A DNA stretch of 35,646 nucleotides, from positions 1-35,646 of the IMG/VR virus record IMGVR_UViG_3300025508_000059. The stretch is one strand, 5' to 3'. The DNA is from a virus. Below are positions 20,771 through 29,503 of the stretch, in pieces. A program made the translations under genes and the position numbers. The notes below the pieces were generated by a model. The model did not search any database and was not told where the DNA came from. It worked only from the letters and a program-made list of their open reading frames with translations. The first letter of the stretch is position 1. Each line of letters begins with the position of its first letter.

Positions 20771-21456
20771 GCGGTACCAACAAACTCGTACAAGAAGAAC
20801 TTATCCGACCATTCTATCAATGCGTTGTTGCTAACCAATCCATTTGACATCATCTGTCCACCTGGAATCAATTTATAAGTTGGCATGTTAGGACAGAACA
20901 TATTGAATGAACACGCATTACCAATGGTTAATCCATATCCTGTTACATTCGTGGATAATATATTTGGTCTGCTTAGTACCATTGAAACGGTTGGAGCTGA
21001 TCCACGCAATACTTGCTGAGTAACAGTGAATGGATAAGGCAAATTACCAAATTGAATTAGATCATTAGGTTCAAATATTACTCTTGACGATGGGACAACA
21101 GGCAAAGTACTAAGTGTAAGCACATCACCCACGAATGATTGGACAGCCATTTGATTGCGCTGTGAAGCATTTAATTGTCCTTGATAGGCAAATATCCAAC
21201 TTAGATTTGGATTATTACCAAACGAAACTATCTGTGGAGTAGTTGTATCAAGTGTATCAATCGCTTCCATCAATGCTCGTGCTTCACTATAACGAAATGA
21301 GTTGGGCATATCAATTGATATTTTCCATGGGTTTCGCGTTGGTGTTTGTGATACTCGTGGAATCTCATTGCGAGTGTATTGAATACCAACGACATTTCTG
21401 CGATTGATTTGGATGCCATTACAGCCATTAATTATTGTTTGTAGACCAGTAGCCAT
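20767..21456 (-). CDS. Distal/minor tail protein, M-like (229 aa)
   Basis: First gene after the tape measure, in the M (distal tail) position. Mostly beta, no catalytic motif, with YTRNEIPRVSQTPTRNPWK near the N-terminus. AAGGAA precedes the ATG. The function as a tail-tip ring protein is inferred from order and size. Confidence 0.6.
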   Translation of the reverse strand: MATGLQTIINGCNGIQINRRNVVGIQYTRNEIPRVSQTPTRNPWKISIDMPNSFRYSEARALMEAIDTLDTTTPQIVSFGNNPNLSWIFAYQGQLNASQRNQMAVQSFVGDVLTLSTLPVVPSSRVIFEPNDLIQFGNLPYPFTVTQQVLRGSAPTVSMVLSRPNILSTNVTGYGLTIGNACSFNMFCPNMPTYKLIPGGQMMSNGLVSNNALIEWSDKFFLYEFVGTA

Positions 21457-21465
21457 TTTAATTCC

Positions 21466-24252
21466 TTATCTGCCGTAGGGCATTTCTTTCTCGGCAAGTC
21501 TAACTGTGCCAAGAAGTGTTTTTCTATTTTCAGCGAATAATTGTGCCACTGATTTAGCATCAATTGCTGAAACGTGATTAGTAATGTAAGTGTTATTCAC
21601 TACTGGAGCGGGTGCTGATGATAGTGCCGATCCTCCACCAAGCTTGTTGTTAGGGATAATAGTTCCAGCTTGCTTGGGTACAAACAACTCAGGACCTTTC
21701 TCACCAACGATACTTGCTTTACCAACGGGCGGATCACCACCTTCAGCGAATCCAAACAATGAACCAATGAATCCACCGATTCCTCCACCAATTGCTTTCA
21801 TAGCAGTTGCTGCCTGTGCTTTCAATTCAATTTTAAGCAAGTCTTGTAATACTGAACGAGCAAAATCTGCGAATGAGAACTTACCAGTAGTTACAAAGTT
21901 ATCAATTGCTGAATTCATATTAGAAGTCATTGAACTAAATGCGTCATTGGCCATTTTAGCTGCGTTAGTACCGTCTTCAACATATTGCTTGAATGCCGAG
22001 TTCCATCCAGTGTTCCATTCGCGGCTCTTGGCGATTGAATCAGCAGTTGCTATCTTTTGTACTTCATAGATACCGGTGATACGTTCTTTAATGGCTGCTG
22101 CTTCAGTTTCACTCACTACTTCACCAGTACCTAATTGTGATTGTCTCTTGGCAATTGCTAATGCTACTTCGGCTTGAATCTGTTTATTGATATTATCAAT
22201 TTTCTTTTCATCATTAGTCATGGTCATCTGATCCATCTCAGTAGTAATACTTTTTAGATTTTCAGTAACTTTAAGTTTTTGTTCAGTCATGAACAATTCC
22301 ATGGCATTTAAATTCTGTGCCTCAACTAATTTTTTATTACGCTCGCCAATTGCTGCTGCTTGCGCAGAATATGCGGCTGATTGTTTTTTAAGTTCATCAA
22401 TTTGACCTTGATTTTTAGATTTATCAGTACTATTCGCTTGTTCAACTTGAAGTCTTTTAATTTCACCTTGAATTCTAAGCATTTCTTTGCCGGCTTGGGC
22501 ACCCGCATCAAATTCTGCTAGGATAGATTTACGACTTGCTTCACTTGCGTTGACTAGATTAATTTCTATATCTAAACGGGCCAATGTAAGCGCATTGACT
22601 AATTGTAATTGTTGTGCTTGATTTTTTAGTCCTTGGACTGCGGCCGCATTTGGATCTAAATCAACATTTTCTTTACCCATCATAGGTGATGAAGGTCTTG
22701 TAACTGGAGTTGTGCCGCGTCCACCGCCTGCGTTACCATTGACAGTGATACCAAGACGCTTCATTGTCTCATCAGTCTTGTTAGCTTCATTACCTAACTT
22801 CTTGGCAGCAGCGGACATATCATCAAAGTTAGCAGTACCATTGGCGAATGACGCATCATCCATCATACCGGCCATACCAATTTTACTGCGCAAAGATTCG
22901 TCAGTCATTACCTTATATGCGGCTGCTAATGCTAATACTCCCAGCACATATGGAGCCAAAGCTACTGATAAAGATATTACACCGGCTAGCAATCCACCTG
23001 TTGCCACTGTAGCAACGCCCTCGGCCACTGCTAATCCACCCACTGCCGCAGTTGCACCTACTGCGCCCACTGCTGCGACACCTTCTGCCGCGGCTAATGC
23101 TGCCGTTGCGCCGGCTGCTGTACCATTTGCTAATGCTAATTGACCCGTTGCCAACCATAATGCTCGTTTTGCCGCTGTTAAAGTAGCAGTGGCGACAATA
23201 TCAAGCTCTGTAGTGGCTAATGACGCAATTTTAGCTGTATTTTCAGCAACAATTACAGTTAATGCCGCGGCTCTTGCTGTGGCTGCTGCTGCTTCTACTC
23301 TGAGTAATGCCATATCAGCCGCTGTCAATCCTACTGTGGCTGCTGCTGCTACACCAACTGCTACTGCTTGCCCTGCAAATGCGGCCGCTACTCCACTTAC
23401 TACACCTATCAATGAACGCAAACCAGTTACGATTGCTCCGGCAGTAAAGCCAGCCATTACTACTAATAAACCTTGAGCAGCATACTTAGCACCATTCAAT
23501 CCATTTGAATTATCGCCAATGAAATCTAACATGGGCTGAATTAATTGAAGGAATTCAAAACGCACTGCTTGCGCTTTGATGGCCATCTCGTCCATCATTT
23601 TCTTGGCTGCTTCTGCTGCCACTGCTGCTTTATCCTGTGTACCCGCTACTTGGTCAAGCTTATCATTATAATCTTTCCAGTCCATACCACGCCCGGCTTT
23701 GCTGAAAATGTCCATTGATAATGAAGCACGCTTAGCAGGATCTTCAATAGCTTGTAATGCTTTACCTATTTGTCTAAATATTTCATCCGGACTCTTTGAA
23801 CGAAAGTCATTGGTTGTTACACCTAATGTTAAGAATGATTGTTTTAAATTACCGTTTCCATCTACTGCTCCCTGCGCAGCAATTTCCATCTTGTTCATCA
23901 TCTTGCCAAGATCATCGGCATTCTTACCTGAGACTGATGCTGCTAATTGCATTTCAATCATTGAGGCAGTTGATACACCAAGTGCGTGAGCCATTTCAGC
24001 AGTGGCAGAAGCAGCTTCTAATGAACTTTTAATAAATTCAGTAAGCCCAACCCCAACCATTAATCCAGCAAGTCCTTCTAATTTATGATTAAGACCTTCT
24101 ACTCCGTGAGTCAATTTATCAGTGCCATCTGACGCGCTATTCATTGCCGCTTTGGCTTTAGTACCAAACGATTCAGCATTCTTTGTGGCAGCGGCAAGTT
24201 TTGATGTTAACTGGGTATCATCCAGTGCCATTGTTACATTAATATCAGCCAT
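21466..24252 (-). CDS. Tape measure protein (928 aa)
   Basis: The longest structural gene between the chaperones and the tip proteins. The N-terminal part is helical (MADINVTMALDDTQLTSKLA). Residues ~250-460 are extremely Ala/Gly/Val-rich and hydrophobic, as in tape measure membrane segments. A long charged coiled coil follows (~540-720), and the C-terminus has GEKGPELFVPKQAGTIIP, a motif frequent near tape-measure C-termini. The length predicts a tail of roughly 140 nm (0.15 nm per residue). It overlaps the preceding gene as TAATG. Confidence 0.9.
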   Translation of the reverse strand: MADINVTMALDDTQLTSKLAAATKNAESFGTKAKAAMNSASDGTDKLTHGVEGLNHKLEGLAGLMVGVGLTEFIKSSLEAASATAEMAHALGVSTASMIEMQLAASVSGKNADDLGKMMNKMEIAAQGAVDGNGNLKQSFLTLGVTTNDFRSKSPDEIFRQIGKALQAIEDPAKRASLSMDIFSKAGRGMDWKDYNDKLDQVAGTQDKAAVAAEAAKKMMDEMAIKAQAVRFEFLQLIQPMLDFIGDNSNGLNGAKYAAQGLLVVMAGFTAGAIVTGLRSLIGVVSGVAAAFAGQAVAVGVAAAATVGLTAADMALLRVEAAAATARAAALTVIVAENTAKIASLATTELDIVATATLTAAKRALWLATGQLALANGTAAGATAALAAAEGVAAVGAVGATAAVGGLAVAEGVATVATGGLLAGVISLSVALAPYVLGVLALAAAYKVMTDESLRSKIGMAGMMDDASFANGTANFDDMSAAAKKLGNEANKTDETMKRLGITVNGNAGGGRGTTPVTRPSSPMMGKENVDLDPNAAAVQGLKNQAQQLQLVNALTLARLDIEINLVNASEASRKSILAEFDAGAQAGKEMLRIQGEIKRLQVEQANSTDKSKNQGQIDELKKQSAAYSAQAAAIGERNKKLVEAQNLNAMELFMTEQKLKVTENLKSITTEMDQMTMTNDEKKIDNINKQIQAEVALAIAKRQSQLGTGEVVSETEAAAIKERITGIYEVQKIATADSIAKSREWNTGWNSAFKQYVEDGTNAAKMANDAFSSMTSNMNSAIDNFVTTGKFSFADFARSVLQDLLKIELKAQAATAMKAIGGGIGGFIGSLFGFAEGGDPPVGKASIVGEKGPELFVPKQAGTIIPNNKLGGGSALSSAPAPVVNNTYITNHVSAIDAKSVAQLFAENRKTLLGTVRLAEKEMPYGR

Positions 24253-24557
24253 TATTTTATTCCATTTTGTTTAATATAAGCAGCAGCAAGGCGTTTGATT
24301 TCATCCTCTGTGGGTTTAGTCATACCTTGTGGCGCTTGTTTTGATCTACCTGCATCTAAGTTGCTTGCGTAAGGATAGTTCGCATTGATTACATTATTAT
24401 TTAATGCCGTCTTAGAACGAGCGTTTCCACTGCGAATTGGAGTGTGAGCAACGAAGAATTTATAGGCAACTGGCATTACAGCCGCTTTAACTTGAGCGAT
24501 TGCTTTTATTTTTGCTTGTAATGCTTTTGTATCAAACTGTAATGAAATTGCTGCCAT
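24252..24557 (-). CDS. HK97 gp10-like tail/neck protein (101 aa)
   Basis: Short basic protein with the pattern HTPIRSGNARSKTAL...Y...LDAGRSKQAPQGM, characteristic of HK97 gp10-type proteins (tail completion). These usually lie between connector and tail tube, but here it sits between the chaperones and the tape measure. Start is close to the preceding stop, and the stop overlaps the tape measure ATG. Confidence 0.7.
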   Translation of the reverse strand: MAAISLQFDTKALQAKIKAIAQVKAAVMPVAYKFFVAHTPIRSGNARSKTALNNNVINANYPYASNLDAGRSKQAPQGMTKPTEDEIKRLAAAYIKQNGIK

Positions 24558-24563
24558 ATATTC

Positions 24564-24857
24564 CTAGGATAATGCTTCTACTAATTTAAGATATGCCGCT
24601 AATAGAACATCGTTTGGCATCTTATAACCTGCTGTCAATACTTGCTCACCATCTTTATTAAGAATAAGCTTAGCAAGAATGTTTTCTATATTAATGTAAT
24701 TATCAGTATGAGAAGCAGCAAAAGCAAGCATAATTTCAATTGGCTGTTTATTCCAAGTGTAGAAATCAAGAGGCTCACCCCATTGCATTACTATGCCCTC
24801 ATCATCAATCGTGAGTTTTATCAATTCACGCTGTACAATTGCTTGCGCTATCTTCAT
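24564..24857 (-). CDS. Second tail-assembly chaperone G-like protein (97 aa)
   Basis: Paralogous to the 98-aa gene at 25111-25407. Both share the order LxTIDDE, EPLDFYTWNKQPI (here) / EALEFHTWDRQPM (there), a helix, a LIL-x-x-x-G motif, and a P-x-x-VL-x-A-x-x-K-x-x-E-x-L C-terminus. No slippery sequence precedes its stop. It starts within the stop of the T-type frame (ATGA), so it is coupled. It probably also binds tape measure or tail-tube protein. Confidence 0.65.
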   Translation of the reverse strand: MKIAQAIVQRELIKLTIDDEGIVMQWGEPLDFYTWNKQPIEIMLAFAASHTDNYINIENILAKLILNKDGEQVLTAGYKMPNDVLLAAYLKLVEALS

Positions 24858-25078
24858 ACTTGTCCCTGTCTGATATCAGCCATCATTGCTATCATTTCAT
24901 CGTCAGTAAGTTCAGGTGGCGCTTCTTGGTTGCCTGATGCCTTATTAGTTTGATAGTTATGATATGCTATGGCAGCGTCCATTATATACAAATCATAGGT
25001 GTTGCCACGTTCTAACACTTCACTTGGCAGCATCTTATAACGCTTTGCCATGGTTTCAATTGTTAGAATCGTATACAT
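24854..25078 (-). CDS. T-domain of tail-assembly chaperone, expressed by -1 frameshift (74 aa from ATG)
   Basis: The frame is open upstream to the GGGAAAG slip site at 25114-25120, so the likely product is a G-T fusion of about 184 residues (25407 to 24854). It carries MLPSEVLERGNTYDLYIMD, a pattern I associate with tail chaperone T domains. The ATG at 25078 has only AAAGGAA immediately adjacent, too close for good initiation, which favours frameshift expression. The last base of its stop overlaps the second G-like gene. Confidence 0.75.
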   Translation of the reverse strand: MYTILTIETMAKRYKMLPSEVLERGNTYDLYIMDAAIAYHNYQTNKASGNQEAPPELTDDEMIAMMADIRQGQV

Positions 25079-25110
25079 TTCCTTTGAATGTTCACCAATG
25101 GAGCCGCCTG

Positions 25111-25407
25111 TTACTTTCCCAACTGCTCTGATACCTTGGCAATTGCTCGCATCAAAACTTTAGTTGGCAACATATTGTCATCAGAGAGAATTGGCTTACC
25201 AGCTTCATCAAGAATCAATGTCCTGACGATATCAATAATGGCGCCTGGATTACTCTGGTCCATGTTAGCAAGCTTCATAAACACATCCATTGGCTGACGA
25301 TCCCAAGTGTGGAATTCAAGTGCTTCACTGAATTCTGTGATCGTGGCTTCATCGTCAAGAGTGACAAGTACTAGAACGGGCTTTGCTGATAATTGATTGA
25401 GACGCAT
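25111..25407 (-). CDS. Tail-assembly chaperone G-like protein (98 aa)
   Basis: Located between the tail tube and the tape measure, where siphoviruses encode the G/GT chaperones that load the tape measure for tube polymerisation. Central motif EALEFHTWDRQPMDVFM. The last codons are TTG GGA AAG TAA, containing the heptamer GGGAAAG (25114-25120), the same slip sequence as in lambda G-T. AAGGAATT precedes the ATG. Confidence 0.8.
   Translation of the reverse strand: MRLNQLSAKPVLVLVTLDDEATITEFSEALEFHTWDRQPMDVFMKLANMDQSNPGAIIDIVRTLILDEAGKPILSDDNMLPTKVLMRAIAKVSEQLGK
25114..25120 (-). other. Programmed -1 ribosomal frameshift site GGGAAAG
   Basis: The slippery heptamer lies just before the G stop codon. 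After a -1 shift, the frame reads through 12 codons (VTGGSIGEHSKE) into the T-domain MYTIL without a stop. Heptamer, position and frame all fit the conserved G-GT system. Confidence 0.85.
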
Positions 25408-25436
25408 GTTAATTCCTTTTGTTAAATGATTGTATA

Positions 25437-25646
25437 CTATTTAGTCTTTTTAGATTCGCTGGCAATAAGCTCATCAAGTAATTGATTGAGTAATGCTAAT
25501 CTAAATGTTTGTTTGGCAAGTAGTTGCCTAGTTGAGTTGAGCATATCTTCAAGGATAGGCTTGTTGCGTGCCTCGTCACTGATTAGTGAGCGGAGTTTTT
25601 CTTCGTCGGTCTTTAACCATACATTGTTCATTTGTTTTTCTTTCAT
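25437..25646 (-). CDS. Hypothetical small helical protein (69 aa)
   Basis: Highly charged, predicted all-helical (LISDEARNKPILEDMLNSTR...LLDELIASESKKTK). It sits between the tail tube gene and the chaperone G gene. Start may be the ATG at 25631 instead, as both have weak ribosome sites. No family recognised. The stop lies in a CTAAATAG variant of the ATAAATA box. Confidence 0.6.
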   Translation of the reverse strand: MKEKQMNNVWLKTDEEKLRSLISDEARNKPILEDMLNSTRQLLAKQTFRLALLNQLLDELIASESKKTK

Positions 25647-25662
25647 AATTTGTTAAAGGACA

Positions 25663-25681
25663 GGGCACCTTGTGAGTGCCC
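25663..25681 (-). terminator. Hairpin after the tail-tube gene
   Basis: GGGCAC (25663-25668) pairs with GTGCCC (25676-25681), loop of seven. Only a weak T-rich tail follows on the minus strand (TGTCCTTT). It may be an attenuator lowering expression of the chaperones relative to the abundant tube protein, or an mRNA-stabilising hairpin. Confidence 0.45.
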
Positions 25682-25702
25682 CATTCTTATATCAGCTAGT
25701 GA

Positions 25703-26188
25703 TTAACCGTTTGTAGCAGTTACCATTCCACCATCAACAGCGATGTTGAGTGGAGTAACCCAGACAGGAGCCGTTGGGCTTGTCTTGCTAGCAATGTTAG
25801 TAATGAAACCAGTTCCAGTAGTAACACGATCAGTAGTACCAGTAGTTTTACCAGCCCAAAAGACTTGGAAGTCTAATGGGTTTTTGTTTGAACTAAGACT
25901 CATCAAGCCTAATTCTGCTGCTGTGGTACCAATTGCGTTTGAACCGAAGAAAGTAGTATCATCAATAACGATGTTAGTGCTTAATTCGTTGTTAGCAGGT
26001 GTGCTCAATTTACGTTGATCAACATCACTGAAAGTTGTGTACGAATACACACCAGTAGAGTTAGTGATCGTCAAATCCTGAATGAACGGGATTGTGATTG
26101 AAGTTGTAGCATTCGCTAAGTTCGAACCAACTAGTCCGATAACGATGACTGGTTGTGTACCAGTTGTATTTGTTGTAATTCTTGCCAT
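25703..26188 (-). CDS. Major tail (tube) protein (161 aa)
   Basis: A Thr/Ser/Asn-rich beta protein with a very strong ribosome site (AAAGGAGAAT), as expected for an abundant structural subunit. It lies after the tail terminator and before the chaperones. The C-terminal APVWVTPLNIAVDGGMVTAT fits a tube protein end. The function is inferred from order, size and expression signal. Confidence 0.7.
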   Translation of the reverse strand: MARITTNTTGTQPVIVIGLVGSNLANATTSITIPFIQDLTITNSTGVYSYTTFSDVDQRKLSTPANNELSTNIVIDDTTFFGSNAIGTTAAELGLMSLSSNKNPLDFQVFWAGKTTGTTDRVTTGTGFITNIASKTSPTAPVWVTPLNIAVDGGMVTATNG

Positions 26189-26209
26189 TATATTCTCCTT
26201 TGTAGTGGC

Positions 26210-26635
26210 TTATTGAAATTCTAATCTTGTTAAATTGAATGTCCAGGTAAACTTCTCGCTATTCACACCATAGTACATTACTGTTGAGTGGTCTCTTTCG
26301 AAATACCCGTCAAACAATGGAATTGAAGTGCCAGGAACCACGTGGGTTACCAAGTTACTAATGATACCATTGACTGATTGAATGTTATTATCGTCTTGAA
26401 AGCTTATATAAACAATTTGGAACTGATCTATCGCATTGTAGACGCTTGCTCCTAAAGTAACACCAAGTTGATTGGGTATACGATTCACAGTGAAGACTTC
26501 ACTAGTGTATATACCAAATCTAACTATATCCGAATCACTTGGGAACTCACCATACAAAGGTATGTTATACGCATTGGGCAATGATACTTTCAAAGCCTGT
26601 ATGATTTGATCTTGTGTAATTGTAGGTGCTGACAT
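26210..26635 (-). CDS. Tail terminator / tail completion protein (141 aa)
   Basis: Sits between connector and tail tube. Begins with TQDQIIQALKVSLPNAYNIP, resembling short tail-terminator proteins that cap the tube. Mixed alpha/beta, no motifs of other families. Start overlaps the connector stop (TAATG). Confidence 0.55.
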   Translation of the reverse strand: MSAPTITQDQIIQALKVSLPNAYNIPLYGEFPSDSDIVRFGIYTSEVFTVNRIPNQLGVTLGASVYNAIDQFQIVYISFQDDNNIQSVNGIISNLVTHVVPGTSIPLFDGYFERDHSTVMYYGVNSEKFTWTFNLTRLEFQ

Positions 26636-27207
26636 TAGAAGAATCTCCGATCACCGTTAAAGTAATCAACGTCTGCTAACCAATTTTCTTCTAGCTTAGT
26701 AGCTGGACCATTAGGAGCATTGTTAGCCAAGTCATAAAAGTTAGAGAGTTCTCTAGCCTTTGCCCACTCGGTTTCACATCGTTCTTGAGCAAACTTATAG
26801 TTCGCCATATCAACATCGTTCAAGTTAGATACATCGGTAACAAGTGATTGGTATAGAACCATCACTGCGCCGAATACATCTAATCTTTTTAATGTCTGGT
26901 CATTCTTCATTAGCTGCGAAGGATTGAATGCGCTTATCAATTGTCCTTGCGGATTGTTTTTATAATATGTCGCTCCGAACACCGTGTCGCAATACATTCT
27001 CCACCATCCAAATTCAAGTTTGTATAACCATTCTTGACTTGAAACATGAAAGTATGTATCCCAATTAACATTGAGAGCCGAAGCTCTGCGCTCTGCCGCA
27101 GGATCGTAGAAGATGATATCATCCACGGTTGCGTTTGAGATTCTTTGATATGGTACACTCACCTTAAACTCCTTGAAGTAGTTTTCGCTTTGCAACTGCC
27201 AGGGCAT
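26635..27207 (-). CDS. Head-tail connector/adaptor protein (190 aa)
   Basis: Follows the major capsid gene, as head-tail adaptor proteins do. Contains many Tyr/Trp residues and an acidic C-terminal half with helices (CETEWAKARELSNFYDL). The N-terminus overlaps the HNH gene stop by 44 bases. If the HNH insertion changed this end, the start may not be original. The family is not certain. Confidence 0.6.
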   Translation of the reverse strand: MPWQLQSENYFKEFKVSVPYQRISNATVDDIIFYDPAAERRASALNVNWDTYFHVSSQEWLYKLEFGWWRMYCDTVFGATYYKNNPQGQLISAFNPSQLMKNDQTLKRLDVFGAVMVLYQSLVTDVSNLNDVDMANYKFAQERCETEWAKARELSNFYDLANNAPNGPATKLEENWLADVDYFNGDRRFF

Positions 27208-27592
27208 TACTGGCTACTCTTTTTGCTATGCGTTCAGGTGATTGTTTCACACCAATTAATGTTTGGGATCTTTTTGCGATATGTTCTGGTGATTGTTTCA
27301 TACCACGAGAAGATGTACCACTTTTGAATTTCATTTCATCAGTGTGCTTTCTTCCTGTATTAGCTTCAATTCCGTTTAAACGGTTTGTTTGAATATATAC
27401 ATTGGATATTTCATAACCACCTACATCACCAAATCTACTCATACAATATTTGTCAGCGCCGTGACCGCGTTGATCCCATTTACCTGACGCTAACCATATG
27501 GTCGCCCATTGATTAAAAGTCAATATAAATGGTACATTGCGGCGCTTAGCGCCTGCTTTATGTACTTGATATTTTTGTAACATATCGGACAT
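27164..27592 (-). CDS. HNH-like homing endonuclease with NUMOD3 repeats (142 aa)
   Basis: Shares a ~50-residue core with the genes at 29701 and 34637: ILTFNQWATIWLASGKWDQR, then YCMSRFGDVGGYEISNVYIQ and TN. I associate the M-x-R-x-x-D-x-G-x-Y-x-x-x-NV core with HNH-like phage nucleases. The C-terminus has two NUMOD3-type repeats (KQSPEHIAKR, KQSPERIAKR) for DNA binding. It lies between the capsid and connector genes and overlaps the connector. CAGGAA precedes the ATG. Confidence 0.7.
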   Translation of the reverse strand: MSDMLQKYQVHKAGAKRRNVPFILTFNQWATIWLASGKWDQRGHGADKYCMSRFGDVGGYEISNVYIQTNRLNGIEANTGRKHTDEMKFKSGTSSRGMKQSPEHIAKRSQTLIGVKQSPERIAKRVASNALAVAKRKLLQGV

Positions 27593-27616
27593 TAGTGTGT
27601 TCCTGGGCTACTAAAT

Positions 27617-28663
27617 TTAGTCTTGAACAATATTGATAGCACCACCACGACGCATGTCACCAACGCCAGAACCCATATAGGCCAAGCCAGTTAACCATTG
27701 TTGTAAACCACCTGGCTTCTCACCAGTTTTGATTTGTAGACCTTCTTTAAGAACAGTGAAGATCGCAGCGTCACCGAAGTAAGCACCAACGATAACTGGA
27801 ACTGTAGGAACAGCAGCGACAGTGCGTGAAGCACTTGCCAAGAAAGTAGTGAACATAACAGTACAACCGTATACATTTTCAATCTTACCGCTTGATAGCA
27901 ATTCATTACCAAGAGCGGAAAGATTAGAACCACCTGATTGAGAAACAGCACCACCGGTCAATTCAGCCAATAAACGAGTCAATGAAGAACCAGATCCACC
28001 GGCTGCGCCAGCAACTGCTTCACCAACATAACCATTGGAGTCAAGAACGATCATTGGGTTACCAGGCATACGAGCTACTTTGAACGCTTGCTTGACATTA
28101 CGAACTGTTTCAAGAACTGAGTTAGAAGTAAATCCAACAGTAGCAGTTCCACCGGTTTGTCCAGCAGCCAACAATTCCATAGCGCCCAACTGTGTAGGAC
28201 GAACGAATCCGTCAGCAGAAGTAGCGTAGTTAGTGTTACCAGGAGTTGCTTTAAAGCTCAAGAAACCTGCGCAAACACGCTGGTCAACTTTTTCAGCGAA
28301 CGACTCGCCAAGCTCAGCACCTAAAGTAGCTGCCAATTGGAACGATGTGGTCCATGCGTAGAACACGTCAAACGCTGTAGCAGCAACTGCTGGTGTAGCG
28401 ATGATAGAACCTTGAGCAAGAGCTGGATTCTGTTCATTAGCATTACCGAAACCAGTAGAACCACCAGTTAAAGCTGGATTGTAATCCTGATATGTGATAG
28501 GAGCAAAGTTAGGAATTAAGAATTCGTTACCTTGAGTTGGGGTTACCACGTTAGTCAAATTAACTAGACCCATTGATTCGTGCATTGCACGCAAAGCGAA
28601 ATTGGAGATAGCAGTCGTGAAACCGTCTCCTTCATTGTTATTACCACCGAGTACGTATGCCAT
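27617..28663 (-). CDS. Major capsid protein (348 aa)
   Basis: Position after the scaffold gene, length, a strong ribosome site (AAGGAAAA), and composition (Ala/Gly/Thr-rich) fit an HK97-fold capsid protein. N-terminal segment ALRAMHESMGLVNLTNVV and central GESFAEKVDQRVCAGFLSFK resemble capsid proteins of environmental siphoviruses. A leader hairpin (28695-28723) precedes it. Confidence 0.85.
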   Translation of the reverse strand: MAYVLGGNNNEGDGFTTAISNFALRAMHESMGLVNLTNVVTPTQGNEFLIPNFAPITYQDYNPALTGGSTGFGNANEQNPALAQGSIIATPAVAATAFDVFYAWTTSFQLAATLGAELGESFAEKVDQRVCAGFLSFKATPGNTNYATSADGFVRPTQLGAMELLAAGQTGGTATVGFTSNSVLETVRNVKQAFKVARMPGNPMIVLDSNGYVGEAVAGAAGGSGSSLTRLLAELTGGAVSQSGGSNLSALGNELLSSGKIENVYGCTVMFTTFLASASRTVAAVPTVPVIVGAYFGDAAIFTVLKEGLQIKTGEKPGGLQQWLTGLAYMGSGVGDMRRGGAINIVQD

Positions 28664-28694
28664 AATATATTTTCCTTAATATTAATTTTCGTGA

Positions 28695-28723
28695 ATGACA
28701 GCAGAACCAATTCCCACTGTCAT
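28695..28723 (-). promoter_or_regulatory. Hairpin in the major capsid gene leader
   Basis: ATGACAG (28695-28701) pairs with CTGTCAT (28717-28723) over a 15-base loop. It sits between the scaffold stop and the capsid ribosome site and could protect or pause the capsid mRNA. No T-run follows. Confidence 0.45.
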
Positions 28724-28732
28724 AATGTTATC

Positions 28733-29503
28733 TTACAATAACTTTCTAGTTGAAGTTGAAGACGTTGCTGAAACAGTAAGACCCTTCAATCCAATATTCT
28801 TACCTAGGCCATTTTTAGTTGCCCACGCATTGAATGCTGCTGGATCACGCGAGTAATCCGGAATTGAATCGCTTTCCACTCCTGCGAAGTTTCCACCTTG
28901 ACCTGGACGAAGTCCAGAGCCACCTTGATTTGATTGTTTCAATAGCTTGGGATTACCACGAGCCACTTCATCAACTAAACCTTGAAGGCTTAATGGCTGA
29001 CCATCTTGGGAGTAGCGTTCTTGACCTTTAGAGTTTACAATTGCGTATGTACCATCATCATTCCATTGGATTGAAGACTTTACTTTACTCATTGCGTAAT
29101 CAGTAAGATCAGTGTCGAACTTGCTACCCATTACTGAGCGGATATCACCATCTAATTCTTTTTCTTGAAGAACTTTTTCTTGCCTTGCGAGTTTTGATTG
29201 CAATGCTTGAAATTGATCTTGAAGATCGTTAGCTGGTCTACCTGCTTTTTGAGTTGGAGCTGCCATTGGCTGTGCGTTGCCACCGGATTGTTGAGCACTT
29301 GTTCTAGCCACATATGCTATTGCCGCTTCCACGCTATCGAATTGTTGTCCACTTGCCGCACTAAGTGCGTTTAGGATTCCAGATGTTTGCGATTTGCGAA
29401 TAGCACCAGGATTAACTGATTGCTCATTTGCCTGATTAGAACTTGCGTTCTCTTGTCCTGCGTCAAGGGCTTCAACGTTGCCACCGATATTTGATTGATC
29501 CAT
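28733..29503 (-). CDS. Head scaffolding protein (256 aa)
   Basis: Directly before the capsid gene. Gln/Asn/Ser-rich and charged, with a coiled-coil centre (ALQSKLARQEKVLQEKELDG, ~108-127) and a flexible Gly-rich tail region, typical of internal scaffolds. No protease motif is seen. The leader carries an ATAAATA box 43 bases upstream. Confidence 0.8.
   Translation of the reverse strand: MDQSNIGGNVEALDAGQENASSNQANEQSVNPGAIRKSQTSGILNALSAASGQQFDSVEAAIAYVARTSAQQSGGNAQPMAAPTQKAGRPANDLQDQFQALQSKLARQEKVLQEKELDGDIRSVMGSKFDTDLTDYAMSKVKSSIQWNDDGTYAIVNSKGQERYSQDGQPLSLQGLVDEVARGNPKLLKQSNQGGSGLRPGQGGNFAGVESDSIPDYSRDPAAFNAWATKNGLGKNIGLKGLTVSATSSTSTRKLL

Noticed and set aside
21590-24032. Several long plus-strand ORFs over the tape measure gene
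   Set aside because: They arise from the Ala-rich codons of the tape measure read in reverse. They have low-complexity Ala/Pro/Thr composition and no signals.
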